NCBI GenBank assembly: GCA_030583925.1
Contig: CP129482.1
Span: 558,001 to 622,000, forward strand
DNA length: 64,000 bases
DNA from: Anaerolineales bacterium
GTDB taxonomy: Bacteria > Chloroflexota > Anaerolineae > Anaerolineales > Villigracilaceae
Direction: 5' to 3'
The notes under the pieces are model-generated. The model saw nothing but the letters and a program-made list of their open reading frames with translations, did no database searches and was not told the DNA's origin. Of the stretch, positions 1-8,515 are shown in pieces (the stretch's first letter is position 1; the number at the start of each line of letters is the position of its first letter). The position numbers were made by a program, and so were the translations under genes.

Positions 1-2
1 AA

Positions 3-128
3 CGCCAGAGCGGCATGAAAGATTCAAGCCATGTTCTGCCCGGTCACGGCGGTTTTCTTGACCGCATCGATTCGTGGCTATGGGGCGCGCCGCTCGGCTT
101 TTTTCTGATTCAATATTTTATTTTCTAA
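3..128 (+). CDS. cdsA: Phosphatidate cytidylyltransferase, C-terminal end (partial)
   Basis: This is the last 41 codons of a gene that begins before the window. CdsA makes CDP-diacylglycerol from phosphatidate and CTP at the membrane, the branch point of phospholipid synthesis. The visible tail carries the family signature [19 protein letters not shown], with the conserved KD, LPGHGG and DR-x-DS residues, followed by a final hydrophobic segment ending at the TAA at 126-128. The signature makes the family assignment firm; nothing can be said about the missing N-terminal membrane segments. It belongs to the chromosomal flank. Confidence 0.85.
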   Translation, partial: RQSGMKDSSHVLPGHGGFLDRIDSWLWGAPLGFFLIQYFIF

Positions 129-281
129 GTCAGTGTTATGAGATTTATTAGTAACCACAGATGAACGCAGATAAAATAGGTTTTAGAGCGATGAATGTTG
201 TGATTTCATCAGGAAACAAAGTTCATCCGTGTTCATCAGTGGTGAATTCTTGTGTTGAAAACATCCTATAACGGAGGACGA

Positions 282-1271
282 ATGGAAATCAAAAGCGATC
301 CAACCAAAAATCTTGCGCTCGAGCTGGTGCGCGTCACTGAAGCCGCGGCAATGGCGGCGGGACGCTTCATGGGACGCGGCGATAAAGAAGCGGCAGACGG
401 CGCCGCCGTCAACGCGATGCGGACTGTCCTCCAAACAGTGAGCATGAACGGGGTGATCGTCATCGGCGAGGGCGAAAAAGATAACGCGCCGATGCTCTAC
501 AACGGGGAGACGGTGGGGAACGGTTCGAGTCCAGACATGGACGTGGCGGTGGACCCCATTGACGGGACGCGTCCGCTCGCCTTCGGCCGTTCCAACTCGC
601 TGGCGACAGTTGCCATCGCGCCGCGCGGCACGATGTTCGACCCGGGTCCGTTCGTCTATATGAACAAGATCGCGGTGGGACCTGAAGCGAGGGGCAAAAT
701 CAACATCAAGAAGTCCATCACCGAAAATTTATACGCCATCGCTCACGCGAAGGGCAAGGAAGTGGCGGACCTGACGACGATCATCCTTGACCGTGACCGT
801 CACAAGGAGATGATCGCCGAAATCCGCAAGGCTGGCGCGCGCATTCGGCAAATCCCAGACGGCGATGTGGGCGCGGCGTTGATGACCGCCTGGCCCAACT
901 CGGGCGTGGATGTGTTGTTCGGCGTGGGCGGCACACCCGAAGGTGTGCTTGCCGCATGCGCATTGCGCGCCATGGGCGGCGAAATTCAAGGCAAACTCTA
1001 CGCGCGCGACGAGGACGAACTCCGCCGCGGGCGCGAAGCGGGTTATGATTTTGAAAAAGTGCTCACGATGGACGATCTCGTTTCGTCGGAGGATGTGTTC
1101 TTTGCCGCGACGGGAATCACCGACGGCGAGTTCCTCAAAGGCGTGCGTTACTTCGGCGACGGCGCCAGCACCGATTCGCTCGTGGTGCGCGGACTCACTG
1201 GAACTGTGCGCCAAATCTCCGCCACGCATCACATTGACAAACTCCGCAATTTTGGCGCGGTGAAATATTAA
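282..1271 (+). CDS. glpX: Class II fructose-1,6-bisphosphatase
   Basis: This 329-residue protein hydrolyses fructose-1,6-bisphosphate to fructose-6-phosphate in gluconeogenesis. Family motifs include IGEGEKDNAPMLYNGE (acidic metal-binding stretch) and DPIDGT, the phosphatase motif, plus GGTPEGV near the middle. The ATG at 282 is preferred over an upstream in-frame GTG at 252 because GGAGG lies at 273-277, five bases before it, and the extra ten residues do not look like family sequence. It is a housekeeping chromosomal gene next to the tRNA and followed by a palindromic repeat. Length and motifs are normal for GlpX. Confidence 0.93.
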   Translation: MEIKSDPTKNLALELVRVTEAAAMAAGRFMGRGDKEAADGAAVNAMRTVLQTVSMNGVIVIGEGEKDNAPMLYNGETVGNGSSPDMDVAVDPIDGTRPLAFGRSNSLATVAIAPRGTMFDPGPFVYMNKIAVGPEARGKINIKKSITENLYAIAHAKGKEVADLTTIILDRDRHKEMIAEIRKAGARIRQIPDGDVGAALMTAWPNSGVDVLFGVGGTPEGVLAACALRAMGGEIQGKLYARDEDELRRGREAGYDFEKVLTMDDLVSSEDVFFAATGITDGEFLKGVRYFGDGASTDSLVVRGLTGTVRQISATHHIDKLRNFGAVKY

Positions 1272-1276
1272 CCCTT

Positions 1277-1362
1277 CGTCATTGCGAGGAGGGTCGAAGA
1301 CCCAGCAATCTCCGTCAATGTGTTGGAGATTGCTTCGGTCGCTACGCTCCCTCGCAATGACG
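1277..1362. repeat. Large palindromic intergenic repeat
   Basis: The outer arms cgtcattgcgag (1277-1288) and ctcgcaatgacg (1351-1362) are exact inverted copies. Inner arms gcaatctcc (1305-1313) and ggagattgc (1325-1333) are also inverted. It could fold into one long hairpin and lies between glpX and the tRNA promoter. The motif resembles dispersed REP-like palindromes; no second copy was noticed in this window. Confidence 0.6.
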
Positions 1363-1374
1363 GACGATGTTTGC

Positions 1375-1403
1375 TTGACACTCCCTTTCCTTGCGCGTAT
1401 AAT
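1375..1403 (+). promoter_or_regulatory. Consensus sigma-70 promoter of tRNA-Asn
   Basis: TTGACA at 1375-1380 and TATAAT at 1398-1403 match the consensus perfectly with a 17-base spacer. The -10 box lies 11 bases before the tRNA, a suitable distance for its transcription start. Confidence 0.85.
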
Positions 1404-1414
1404 CCCGCACGCCT

Positions 1415-1487
1415 TCCTCGATAGCTCAATCGGCAGAGCGAGCGGCTGTTAACCGCTAGGTTCCTGGTTCGAGTCCAGGTCGAGGAG
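1415..1487 (+). tRNA. tRNA-Asn (GTT)
   Basis: This 73-nt cloverleaf has a 7-bp acceptor stem (tcctcga 1415-1421 with tcgagga 1480-1486) and discriminator G at 1487. The anticodon stem is agcgg/ccgct with loop ctGTTaa, placing the GTT anticodon at 1448-1450. The T-arm contains ggttcgagtcc. CCA is not encoded. It sits directly before an integrase gene, so its 3' half is the likely attachment site of the island, as for many tyrosine-recombinase elements. I did not find the duplicated tRNA end that would mark the other boundary inside the window. Confidence 0.95.
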
Positions 1488-1512
1488 CAAATACAGGGTT
1501 GTTTCCCTGAGA

Positions 1513-1546
1513 AAGACCCAGATATAGCGATATTCTGGGTCTTTTT
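1513..1546. terminator. Bidirectional hairpin terminator between tRNA-Asn and integrase
   Basis: AAGACCCAGA (1513-1522) and TCTGGGTCTT (1534-1543) form a 10-bp stem with an 11-base loop, followed by T residues on the plus strand and flanked by A residues that serve the minus strand. It can end the tRNA transcript and the convergent integrase transcript. Confidence 0.75.
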
Positions 1547-1589
1547 GTTTGCCTGAATGTGGGTCTGGTGCAATCTGGGTGCAATCTGC

Positions 1590-2723
1590 TTACACACTCC
1601 CACTCGACATTAGGTTGTCCATCAATATAGCGGCTTTTTCTTGCTGACTAGGTATGATGTGACCATAAACATCGATGGTAATGCTTGGTTTTGAATGACC
1701 AAGTCGTTTTGAGACGATCAAGACTGGGATACCATGATTCAACATCAAGGAAGCTGCCGTATGTCGCAAGTCATGGAAGCGGATTTTAGGTAATCCAGAC
1801 GCTTTGAGAAGTTTCCTCATAGCACTTCGGATTTTACTGCCTGTAACGGGCGTGCCGACATTGGATGGGAAGACCAGATCCTCGTCAGTCCAATTTTCGC
1901 CAGCAGAAGATATTAAGATAGGCTGTTCCCTTTTGTGGACCTTCAAGATTTCCAAAGCTTGTTTTCCAAGAATGATCGTCCGATTTCCGCTTTTTGATTT
2001 AACTTCAGTGAAGATATAGCCTCCACCTTTTAGGTGCATGACCTGACGCTTTACTTGGATCGTGCTTAGATCCCAATTGACATCTTCCCACTTCAACCCG
2101 AGGAGCTCAGATAGCCTCATCCCGGTGTGTATCGCGATGAAGTAGAGAGGGTAGAACCTATCACCGATTTCCTTGGCTGTTCCAAGAAAACACTTGACTT
2201 GATGATCATCGTAGAACTTCATCTCAGTTTGTTCGGGCTTGGGTGGTTTCACGCCGGAGCAGGCATTCCTGCCGATCAACCCCAGCTTGATGGCATGATT
2301 CAAAGCGACTCTGAGGGTCTTGTGGGTGACGCGTACAGCGTGATTGCTGGCACCTTCCTTTTGCAAGTGATGGTAAAAGCGTTGAATGCGGTCAGGTCTG
2401 AGATCTATTAGGGTTATGTTCCCTATGTAGGGAAGGATGCGTGTCTTAACCGTCCAGCTGTATGTGACATGAGTGCCTTTGGAACTTGATGACGAAACCG
2501 TTTTCAGCCATTCGGCAAGGAAATCTTGAAGTTTGGTCTCCGCCCCTGCAAACGTTAGTCCTTTGTCTATCTGGTTCCTTGTTTCACGGATCCAAGCTAG
2601 ACCTTCTTGCTTCGTCTTGGCGGTAAAACTCAATCGTCGCCCATCGATAGATACTTGGGCTCGCCATTTGCCATTCGAACGTTGGTAGATACTTCCTTCG
2701 TTATGTGAGCGTTTTTTTGCCAT
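1590..2723 (-). CDS. Tyrosine-recombinase integrase
   Basis: This 377-residue phage/ICE-type integrase catalyses site-specific recombination between an element and its tRNA target. The N-terminal 50 residues (GSIYQRSNGKWRAQV) resemble the arm-binding AP2-like domain, and residues about 60-160 form the SAM-like core-binding domain. The catalytic domain shows the first Arg in HTGMRLSELLGLKW, the HDLRHTAA box, LGHSKP and the nucleophile Tyr in IDVYGHI. The start has AGGAG nine bases upstream. It reads toward the tRNA-Asn 100 bp away, the usual arrangement when the 3' end of the tRNA is attB. All catalytic residues are present, so it should be active. Confidence 0.93.
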   Translation of the reverse strand: MAKKRSHNEGSIYQRSNGKWRAQVSIDGRRLSFTAKTKQEGLAWIRETRNQIDKGLTFAGAETKLQDFLAEWLKTVSSSSSKGTHVTYSWTVKTRILPYIGNITLIDLRPDRIQRFYHHLQKEGASNHAVRVTHKTLRVALNHAIKLGLIGRNACSGVKPPKPEQTEMKFYDDHQVKCFLGTAKEIGDRFYPLYFIAIHTGMRLSELLGLKWEDVNWDLSTIQVKRQVMHLKGGGYIFTEVKSKSGNRTIILGKQALEILKVHKREQPILISSAGENWTDEDLVFPSNVGTPVTGSKIRSAMRKLLKASGLPKIRFHDLRHTAASLMLNHGIPVLIVSKRLGHSKPSITIDVYGHIIPSQQEKAAILMDNLMSSGSV

Positions 2724-2726
2724 TTC

Positions 2727-3236
2727 CTAAACTCCTTTCATATGTTTAGGAAAGGCGACTCTTCTTACTTTTTCGCTGCTCTGCCAAATTGTTAACGTCC
2801 CGATTCCCCACATCTGAATTGGTATCAGTGAGGGAGTTATACACCCAAAAAAGAGTCGAAGCAAGTAGACGATTTTGGTCATTTGTTGCGGAATACTATG
2901 GCAGTACCCACCAAATCTATAAGGCTTAGCATGACAGTTTAGGACTTCTTGGCAAGGTTTAAAAGAAGATTTCCAGTATTTGGGCAAGACATCGAAACCA
3001 AGTTGCTTGGTTTGTTTTTCCATCCATAATTGAAGACCTGTCCGGAGCATCTTGGTATTTCGCCCGATCTTCAGGTGATGAATTTCCTTCTGGATACCAG
3101 ACAGTAAATCTTTGATCTTGAGATTTCCAGATAAGCTGTGACTTCTGGTGTCGTGTAGATCTAGTTCCTTAATAAGTGGAATGACCGGCTCATTATTAAC
3201 TCCTTGTGGGTGTTTAACCATGTGGTATTGTTGCAT
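2727..3236 (-). CDS. Hypothetical protein upstream of integrase
   Basis: This 169-codon open frame ends three bases before the integrase start and could be cotranscribed with it. I recognise no family. It has several Cys and His residues (for example NCHAKPYRFGGYCHS) and a basic composition, but no clear membrane segment or helix-turn-helix. No good ribosome-binding site precedes the ATG at 3236. It may be a real accessory gene, a decayed gene or a chance frame. Confidence 0.3.
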   Translation of the reverse strand: MQQYHMVKHPQGVNNEPVIPLIKELDLHDTRSHSLSGNLKIKDLLSGIQKEIHHLKIGRNTKMLRTGLQLWMEKQTKQLGFDVLPKYWKSSFKPCQEVLNCHAKPYRFGGYCHSIPQQMTKIVYLLRLFFGCITPSLIPIQMWGIGTLTIWQSSEKVRRVAFPKHMKGV

Positions 3237-3655
3237 AGCGAATAAGCCTTCAGCTGTTGATTGACGTCCTCCAACACAAGATTTGAAAACCCTGTTCTAT
3301 TGTTTGATGGCATTTTCGTCTTCAACTGTATTGCCTCAGCGTCGATGGTTTTTTCCAGCTTTGTCTGAGTTGTGATTCACTTATTCCTAATAATATCTAG
3401 GCTTGTAGGGGGGTCCCCTTTGCACTGAGCATCCTTAGAAATAATAATGTATTCATTCAAGATGTTTAGCAAATCTCAAACCAGAGAGATTGAACGAGCC
3501 AAAGCATTCGAAGAGAAATTCGGGATTTATGAGAAGTGAACCGCGTAGGCAGTGGAGACTGCAGCCAACTTTATCCTGATTCATTTCCTTTTCTCATGAA
3601 CCACGCGCCAATAAGGTCATGAAAGTGAGATGCTTTTGGCATATGTATTAACCTC
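3237..3655. other. Intergenic region with no confident gene
   Basis: No convincing gene is visible. A 25-codon plus-strand frame at 3462-3539 begins MFSKSQTREIERAKAFEEKF and looks like the charged helical tail of a longer protein, so it may be a gene remnant. The stretch is AT-richer than the chromosomal flank and probably holds scars of earlier insertions. Confidence 0.3.
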
Positions 3656-3700
3656 TTGACTAATGGAGTGATGTCTCTTATGATGTCATATATCACATCA
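3656..3700 (+). promoter_or_regulatory. Promoter and operator of the DUF433/DUF5615 module
   Basis: TTGACT (3656-3661) and TATGAT (3679-3684) are separated by 17 bases. The -10 box overlaps a 20-bp near-palindrome at 3681-3700 (arms TGATGT and ACATCA, 18 of 20 positions symmetrical). That position suits repression by the ribbon-helix-helix-like antitoxin encoded 13 bases downstream; autoregulation is inferred. Confidence 0.75.
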
Positions 3701-3713
3701 CAAGTGAGGTGCT

Positions 3714-4106
3714 ATGACCCGATACGCTCTAAATCTTCCAAACCTCCTGAAACGCGATGCAGAACGATTTGCCAAACAGCAGGGCGTTTCTCTCAACCAG
3801 TTTATTCTGTGGTCGGTTGCCGAAAAGGTTGGCGGGCTCCTTCAAGGACTGGATGATCCGGATTTCCCCAATGTGACCTACCGTCGCGGTGCGTCTGGTG
3901 GTCTCTCACCCGTTCTGCGTGGAACAGGGATTCGAGTTCAGACCATGGTGATTGCAGCTCAGAACAAGCCTGTGCCTGAGATTGCTGATGATTATGATCT
4001 GACCGAAGCACAAGTGCAGGAAGCATTGAATTTTTATGAGGCCCATCGCGCCGAAATTGATGCATTCATCCAAGCAGAAGCCGCGTTGGAGCCAACGGAT
4101 GAGTAA
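3714..4106 (+). CDS. DUF433 antitoxin with ribbon-helix-helix-like N-terminus
   Basis: This 130-residue protein has two parts. Residues 1-40 (RYALNLPNLLKRDAERFAKQ) resemble a ribbon-helix-helix or HicB-like DNA-binding region, and residues about 65-115 match DUF433, including VLRGTGIRVQTM and the helix EIADDYDLTEAQVQEAL. DUF433 proteins are antitoxins normally paired with DUF5615 PIN-like toxins, and that partner follows with an 8-base overlap. The protein probably neutralises the toxin and represses its own promoter at the palindrome just upstream. Confidence 0.85.
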   Translation: MTRYALNLPNLLKRDAERFAKQQGVSLNQFILWSVAEKVGGLLQGLDDPDFPNVTYRRGASGGLSPVLRGTGIRVQTMVIAAQNKPVPEIADDYDLTEAQVQEALNFYEAHRAEIDAFIQAEAALEPTDE

Positions 4107-4458
4107 AAAACTGCATTTGCATCTTGATGCGGATACCTCCAGCAAAGCCCTGCACAAAGCACTGCTCGAACTCGGTCATGATGTGACACGGACCCCTACC
4201 GAGTGGATGCCGCTGGACGCCAGTGACGAGCAACAATTGCTTGGCGCGACTGCTCAAGGTCGCGCCATTTTTACGTATAACATTCGTGATTTCATCGCCC
4301 TTGGAAAACGTTATCCTCATCACGGAGGGATCATCGTTGCGTTTCAAAAAAGTATGAACTTGAGTGAAACCATCCAAGCGCTGGATCGTGTTTTGAAGGG
4401 AACGGATGCTGCCGATTGGATCGGTCTGACTCGCTGGCTGAACGATTGGAGGGAATAA
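4099..4458 (+). CDS. DUF5615 PIN-like toxin
   Basis: This 119-residue protein has the DUF5615 signature: an acidic N-terminal strand (LHLDADTSSKALHKALLELG), the HDVTRTPTEWMP segment and the ARAIF-like strand leading to ITYN-type TYNIRDF. DUF5615 is a PIN-like fold usually predicted to be an RNase toxin. The start is the ATG at 4099, overlapping the end of the antitoxin gene by eight bases so that translation is coupled. The module lies in the island between the integrase and the TrlF gene, where toxin-antitoxin pairs commonly stabilise elements. Confidence 0.85.
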   Translation: MSKKLHLHLDADTSSKALHKALLELGHDVTRTPTEWMPLDASDEQQLLGATAQGRAIFTYNIRDFIALGKRYPHHGGIIVAFQKSMNLSETIQALDRVLKGTDAADWIGLTRWLNDWRE

Positions 4459-4648
4459 GTTTGCGGTCGTTTTGAAACCTGGATAGAGGAGTTGTTTTAC
4501 ATCTGTTCAATTATGATGTTCAAGTTATAAATAGGGATTTCGACGATTGCGCTGCCGGCATCTCGCATCTTTAATGAGTCCCTCGAGGTGTGATGTGAGA
4601 ACCCCACTTTACCTATGGGGCTACATTGTGAAAGGATAGGTCAGTTAA

Positions 4649-4750
4649 ACAAGTGGTAAACTAAGCGCGCAAAATGAGATAGGTGAGGGCTCAAAATTTA
4701 CTGTGGCGCTTCGGTATCTGATACTGGATTGGGCTGGGAGAATGAATTAA
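4649..4750 (+). pseudogene. Remnant of a histidine-kinase C-terminus
   Basis: After a TAA at 4646-4648 the frame encodes about 33 codons. They start TSGKLSAQNEIGEGSKFTVA and match the G2-box end of HATPase domains, where families show GG-[KR]-[IL]-x-V-x-S-x-x-G-x-GS-x-F-x-V-x-L-P. No upstream kinase sequence remains. It ends directly before the receiver gene at 4751, suggesting that a kinase-receiver pair lost nearly all of its kinase. Confidence 0.6.
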
Positions 4751-5146
4751 ATGACAACCAAACAAAATTTGGCTTTCGTGATCGAGGCAGATGCCGATCT
4801 TGCCCAAATATGTGAGATCGCATTGAACTCTGTTGGCTTTGATGTTGAAACATTTGTTGACGGGAAACGGGCTTACGAGAGACTATCAGTCGAACCAACT
4901 CCCAGACTCGTTCTGGTTGACTTACAACTTCCAAATGTGAGCGGGCACGAGATTACGTGGGAGTTATGGTTCAAAACAGATAGTCCCAGAATAATAATTA
5001 TTGCTCCTGACAAAGAAACAGCTTCGATCTACAAAGACAAGGATGGGGTGGATCGTGTATTGATAAAGCCAGTTTCCTTGGAAGACTTAACTAGGGCTGT
5101 TGACCCTTATCTAAATCCTGCACATAGAGGTAGCTATATTTATTAA
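4751..5146 (+). CDS. Single-domain response-regulator receiver protein
   Basis: This 131-residue protein is essentially one receiver domain. The acidic pocket is in EADADLAQ (about residues 13-20), the phospho-acceptor Asp in LVDLQLPNVSGHE and the conserved Lys in LIKPVSLEDL. There is no output domain, so it probably acts as a phosphorelay intermediate or by protein contact. The usual Thr/Ser position (IIIIAPDKE) is Ala, which may weaken signalling. A fragment of a histidine kinase directly upstream suggests it is an orphan left by deletion of its partner. Confidence 0.85.
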   Translation: MTTKQNLAFVIEADADLAQICEIALNSVGFDVETFVDGKRAYERLSVEPTPRLVLVDLQLPNVSGHEITWELWFKTDSPRIIIIAPDKETASIYKDKDGVDRVLIKPVSLEDLTRAVDPYLNPAHRGSYIY

Positions 5147-5550
5147 TATTAGCTATGTTCAGACTTCCCCCATCAGGCAGGTCAAATTCGCCAATCGGAA
5201 AAGGATGATGCTGTGTCTCGGGGTTTGTGGAGCCGGATCTAGGAATTGACAGAGATCTGCAGTAAGTATCCTATTCCCCATCAAAGCAGAGATGGTCTTA
5301 CGCCTGAACTAAAATAAGGATTTCAGTTACGCCGAAGCGGAACGGGACTCTGGGTTTAGCCCGCTTTCGTTTGAGGATAGGACTGGGTTGGAGTTGAAAG
5401 AAAGCTAGATTTGTTTTGTATGGGTTACGAACTAGCTGAAGACAAAAGGGTTTTCTGGAATTTGACTTATAATTTTGAAGCTATCAGGTCCAAATTGATT
5501 TCTAGGTGGTTGTGAAGTTGTCCGATTAGCTTTGCAATGGAGTTACTAAA
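5147..5550. other. Intergenic region before the TrlF-like gene
   Basis: I see no convincing gene, RNA or repeat in these 404 bases. The last part is AT-rich and should hold the promoter of the downstream gene; no strong consensus boxes stand out. Confidence 0.4.
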
Positions 5551-8463
5551 ATGAGTTATAGCAATTGGCAAAAGGGTTCACAATGGCGCAAATGGGATCT
5601 CCATGTTCATACCCCTGCTTCTTTTCATTGGAATGGAGGCAAGACCCTGCGTGAAATGAATGATGAAGAAAAAGACCAATCATTTAATAAGTTGTTGAAT
5701 ACAATCGAAAACAGTGATGTCGCAGCATTTTGTTTTACAGATTATTGGACATTTGATGGCTATCTTCATTTCAACGACTACATGAGACGAAGTGGTCTCT
5801 CGTGTTCAAAAATGATATTTCCAGGAATGGAATTAAGAGTAGAAGCTCCTGTTGATTACAGATTAAATATGCAGGTGATTCTTTCAGATTCGCTAACTGT
5901 TCAAAGCCTTGAAGACTTTAAATCAAAGTTAATGGTGAGAAGCTTAAATCGGCGGATATCTGATGAGTCTGTGATGGAATTTGCGAAATCCCTTGATGCT
6001 GGAAAAGCAAAAATCCATGGTTTTGACGATCCTAAAAAACTCGGCGAAAGTGATCTTCTACGACTTGGGGCTTCGACAATAGAAGTTACTCAGGATTCGC
6101 TAAAATCTGCAATGGAATCTGTACCTCCTGGAACTGTTTACTTGATTATGCCTTTTGAAACTTCTGATGGTTTGGCGAGGTTGGATTGGAAAACTCAACC
6201 TCAAGCTGCAAATTATTTTATGCAAGCTGCTCATGTGTTTGAGTCTCGAAAAGAAGAGATAATGCATCTTTTTCTAGGTATTGAAACAGAAGCAAATCGC
6301 AACTTCCTTGGGAACTTTCAGAAATCTCTCGGGAATGTGCAAAAACCTGTAATTTCTGGAAGTGATGCTCATAAGTATTCGGACTATGGTAAATACCCCA
6401 ACAACAAAGCAACATGGATTAAGGCGGACCCTACGTTTCAAGGCTTTAAACAGATTATTTACGAGCCTAGAGAACGCGTCCAGATTCAAGAACTCCAACC
6501 ACAAGAAAAAATACCTTATCGTGTAATAGATAAAGTGAGGTTTGTAGATAACACCAATGAAAAAATATTTTCATCCGAATGGATTGATTTAAATGAAAAT
6601 CTGAATGCAATAATTGGTGGTAAATCATCTGGGAAATCTCTCATTCTTTATCACATTGCCAAAACGATTGACCCCACTCTTGTTGAAGAAAGATCAAAAG
6701 AAGTAGAAATCCTAGAATACTATTTTGGTTTATCACCTGATTTTGATTTCGAAGTGATGTGGAGCGATGGTCGCACTGATAAATTGTCCGTTCCTCCCGA
6801 AGGCAATGTTCGAGAAATTGAATACATTCCTCAGCTTTATGTAAATGCTCTTGCCGAAAGAACAGGCAAAGCGAGTCTTTATAAGTTGATTGAATCTATT
6901 CTGGAACAAAACATCGAATACCGAGAATTCATTCAGGAGGTTCGACAAGATATTGCTCAACTTGAGATTGTTATTGATAGCAATGTTGCTGAACTGTTAA
7001 GAAGGCGAGAAGAACATCAAACTCTTGTAGACGAGCGCAAGGCAATTGGTGATCATGAAGCCATTGAGGAGGAGATAAAGCGGCTCGAAACAAGAATCTC
7101 TGAACTTAGCAAAGACTCAAATTTTACAGACGCAGAGAGAACCGAATATGAAAAATTAAATCAATTGCGTGTAAAGCAGGGAGCGAGAAAGCGAAAATTT
7201 GATGAACTTGGAAATGCAATTGATGGTTTTACTCAAACTTTGACTCAAATAAGGAAAAAATCAACTCAAGAATTGGAAAACCCCAATTTGGTATTTGCAT
7301 TGGATTCGTTTTCTAGGCGAGTTCTATCTGCATTAAGGGTAACCGTAGTTGCCGCTTTGTCAACCACATTCGACTTGGCAATTTCTTCTCAAACAGCTTT
7401 AGCTCAAAGATCTCGCGTTAAGGCTGAAAGATGTTCGGAAAATGAGAGAAAGATTTCGGAGAAGTTAAAACCTTACACAGATAAGATAAGGGATCAAGCG
7501 CAACTTAAAGATTTTACCGCCAAGTTGAAAGAGCAACATGACATCTTGATTGCCTACAACGAAAAGACATCTCTTATTAATGGTGTTACAGAAGTTGGTG
7601 TGAAAACACGAGATGAGTTGTTTGAAAATTACACCAATTTGTTGGGCGGTTACCAGAAAATTATTGAGAAACTTGTAAATGATAAATATTCAAAAATAGA
7701 CAGCGATATTGTTTTAGAAGCATCACTAAAATTTGATACTGAGAATTTTTCGTCATCCTTTGGCAGTCTATTTGATCGGCGCAGTTCTAGTTTTAAGGCA
7801 ATATTCGGGAAGGCATTTAGTGAAAACAACGATTTTCATTTTGACGAGACATCCCATATTCAAAATGTTTCAGAAATCTTTAGAAGATTGTCTACCAAAA
7901 CTGGTTTGGATATCATTTTTAGAAAAGGTACAAACCAGAACGATGCCATCTCACAATTGTTCAGAAATTATTTTCTCATTGAATACAACATTCGTTACAA
8001 GAATGATGAAATCCTCGACATGTCACCTGGCAAAAGAGGGTTGGTTCTACTCCAGTTGATATTGCACATAAGTAATGCTACTCATCCAATCCTGATAGAT
8101 CAGCCTGAGGATAACTTGGATAACCGAACTATCTCTGATGAGTTAAGGAAGTTTATTACTGCGAAGAAACTTATGCGACAAATAATAATGGTGACTCATG
8201 ATGCCAATCTAGTAGTTTTAACTGACGCTGAAAATGTAGTAGTTTCAAATCAAGATGGTCAACAAATCAATCGCGAAAATGCCGAATTTCGTTTTGAATA
8301 TGTCGCTGGCGCTTTGGAAAACAGCTTCCGTATCCTAGATGATGCAAATAAGGAGGGCGTGCTATCTTCTTGTGGAATACGAGAGCATGTTTGTGACATA
8401 CTTGAAGGTGGAGAAGCAGCGTTTAAGAAACGAGAAGAAAAGTATGGCTTTTCGAATCGTTGA
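5551..8463 (+). CDS. TrlF-family PHP domain plus SMC-like ATPase
   Basis: This 970-residue protein starts with a PHP metallophosphoesterase/nuclease domain, with DLHVHTPASF giving the HxH motif near residue 18 and GSDAHKYSD near residue 272. An ABC/SMC-like ATPase follows: Walker A GGKSSGKS near 356, a coiled coil about 470-700, signature MSPGKRG near 825, Walker B LIDQPEDNLDN near 847 and the H-loop VTHDAN near 881. This order matches the TrlF family of AAA-like ATPases. A nuclease joined to a damage-sensing ATPase in an island suggests phage defence, but that role is inferred. Its codon use is clearly AT-richer than its neighbours, a sign of separate acquisition. Confidence 0.88.
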   Translation: MSYSNWQKGSQWRKWDLHVHTPASFHWNGGKTLREMNDEEKDQSFNKLLNTIENSDVAAFCFTDYWTFDGYLHFNDYMRRSGLSCSKMIFPGMELRVEAPVDYRLNMQVILSDSLTVQSLEDFKSKLMVRSLNRRISDESVMEFAKSLDAGKAKIHGFDDPKKLGESDLLRLGASTIEVTQDSLKSAMESVPPGTVYLIMPFETSDGLARLDWKTQPQAANYFMQAAHVFESRKEEIMHLFLGIETEANRNFLGNFQKSLGNVQKPVISGSDAHKYSDYGKYPNNKATWIKADPTFQGFKQIIYEPRERVQIQELQPQEKIPYRVIDKVRFVDNTNEKIFSSEWIDLNENLNAIIGGKSSGKSLILYHIAKTIDPTLVEERSKEVEILEYYFGLSPDFDFEVMWSDGRTDKLSVPPEGNVREIEYIPQLYVNALAERTGKASLYKLIESILEQNIEYREFIQEVRQDIAQLEIVIDSNVAELLRRREEHQTLVDERKAIGDHEAIEEEIKRLETRISELSKDSNFTDAERTEYEKLNQLRVKQGARKRKFDELGNAIDGFTQTLTQIRKKSTQELENPNLVFALDSFSRRVLSALRVTVVAALSTTFDLAISSQTALAQRSRVKAERCSENERKISEKLKPYTDKIRDQAQLKDFTAKLKEQHDILIAYNEKTSLINGVTEVGVKTRDELFENYTNLLGGYQKIIEKLVNDKYSKIDSDIVLEASLKFDTENFSSSFGSLFDRRSSSFKAIFGKAFSENNDFHFDETSHIQNVSEIFRRLSTKTGLDIIFRKGTNQNDAISQLFRNYFLIEYNIRYKNDEILDMSPGKRGLVLLQLILHISNATHPILIDQPEDNLDNRTISDELRKFITAKKLMRQIIMVTHDANLVVLTDAENVVVSNQDGQQINRENAEFRFEYVAGALENSFRILDDANKEGVLSSCGIREHVCDILEGGEAAFKKREEKYGFSNR

Positions 8464-8478
8464 AAAGAATGAAGAAAA

Positions 8479-8515
8479 AACCTTCATCCAGTCCAAACAA
8501 AACTGACTGAAGGTT
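8479..8515 (+). terminator. Possible terminator after the TrlF-like gene
   Basis: AACCTTCA (8479-8486) and TGAAGGTT (8508-8515) are exact inverted copies 15 bases after the stop codon. A long A run precedes the stem but there is no strong T run after it, so termination is only likely. Confidence 0.45.

Noticed and set aside
522..534. Copy of the tRNA T-arm ggttcgagtccag as an attachment site
   Set aside because: It lies inside the intact, conserved glpX coding sequence and upstream of the tRNA, so it is a chance match.
729..1232. Antisense 167-codon frame over glpX
   Set aside because: It is a shadow of the GC-rich glpX gene with no start signals or family similarity.
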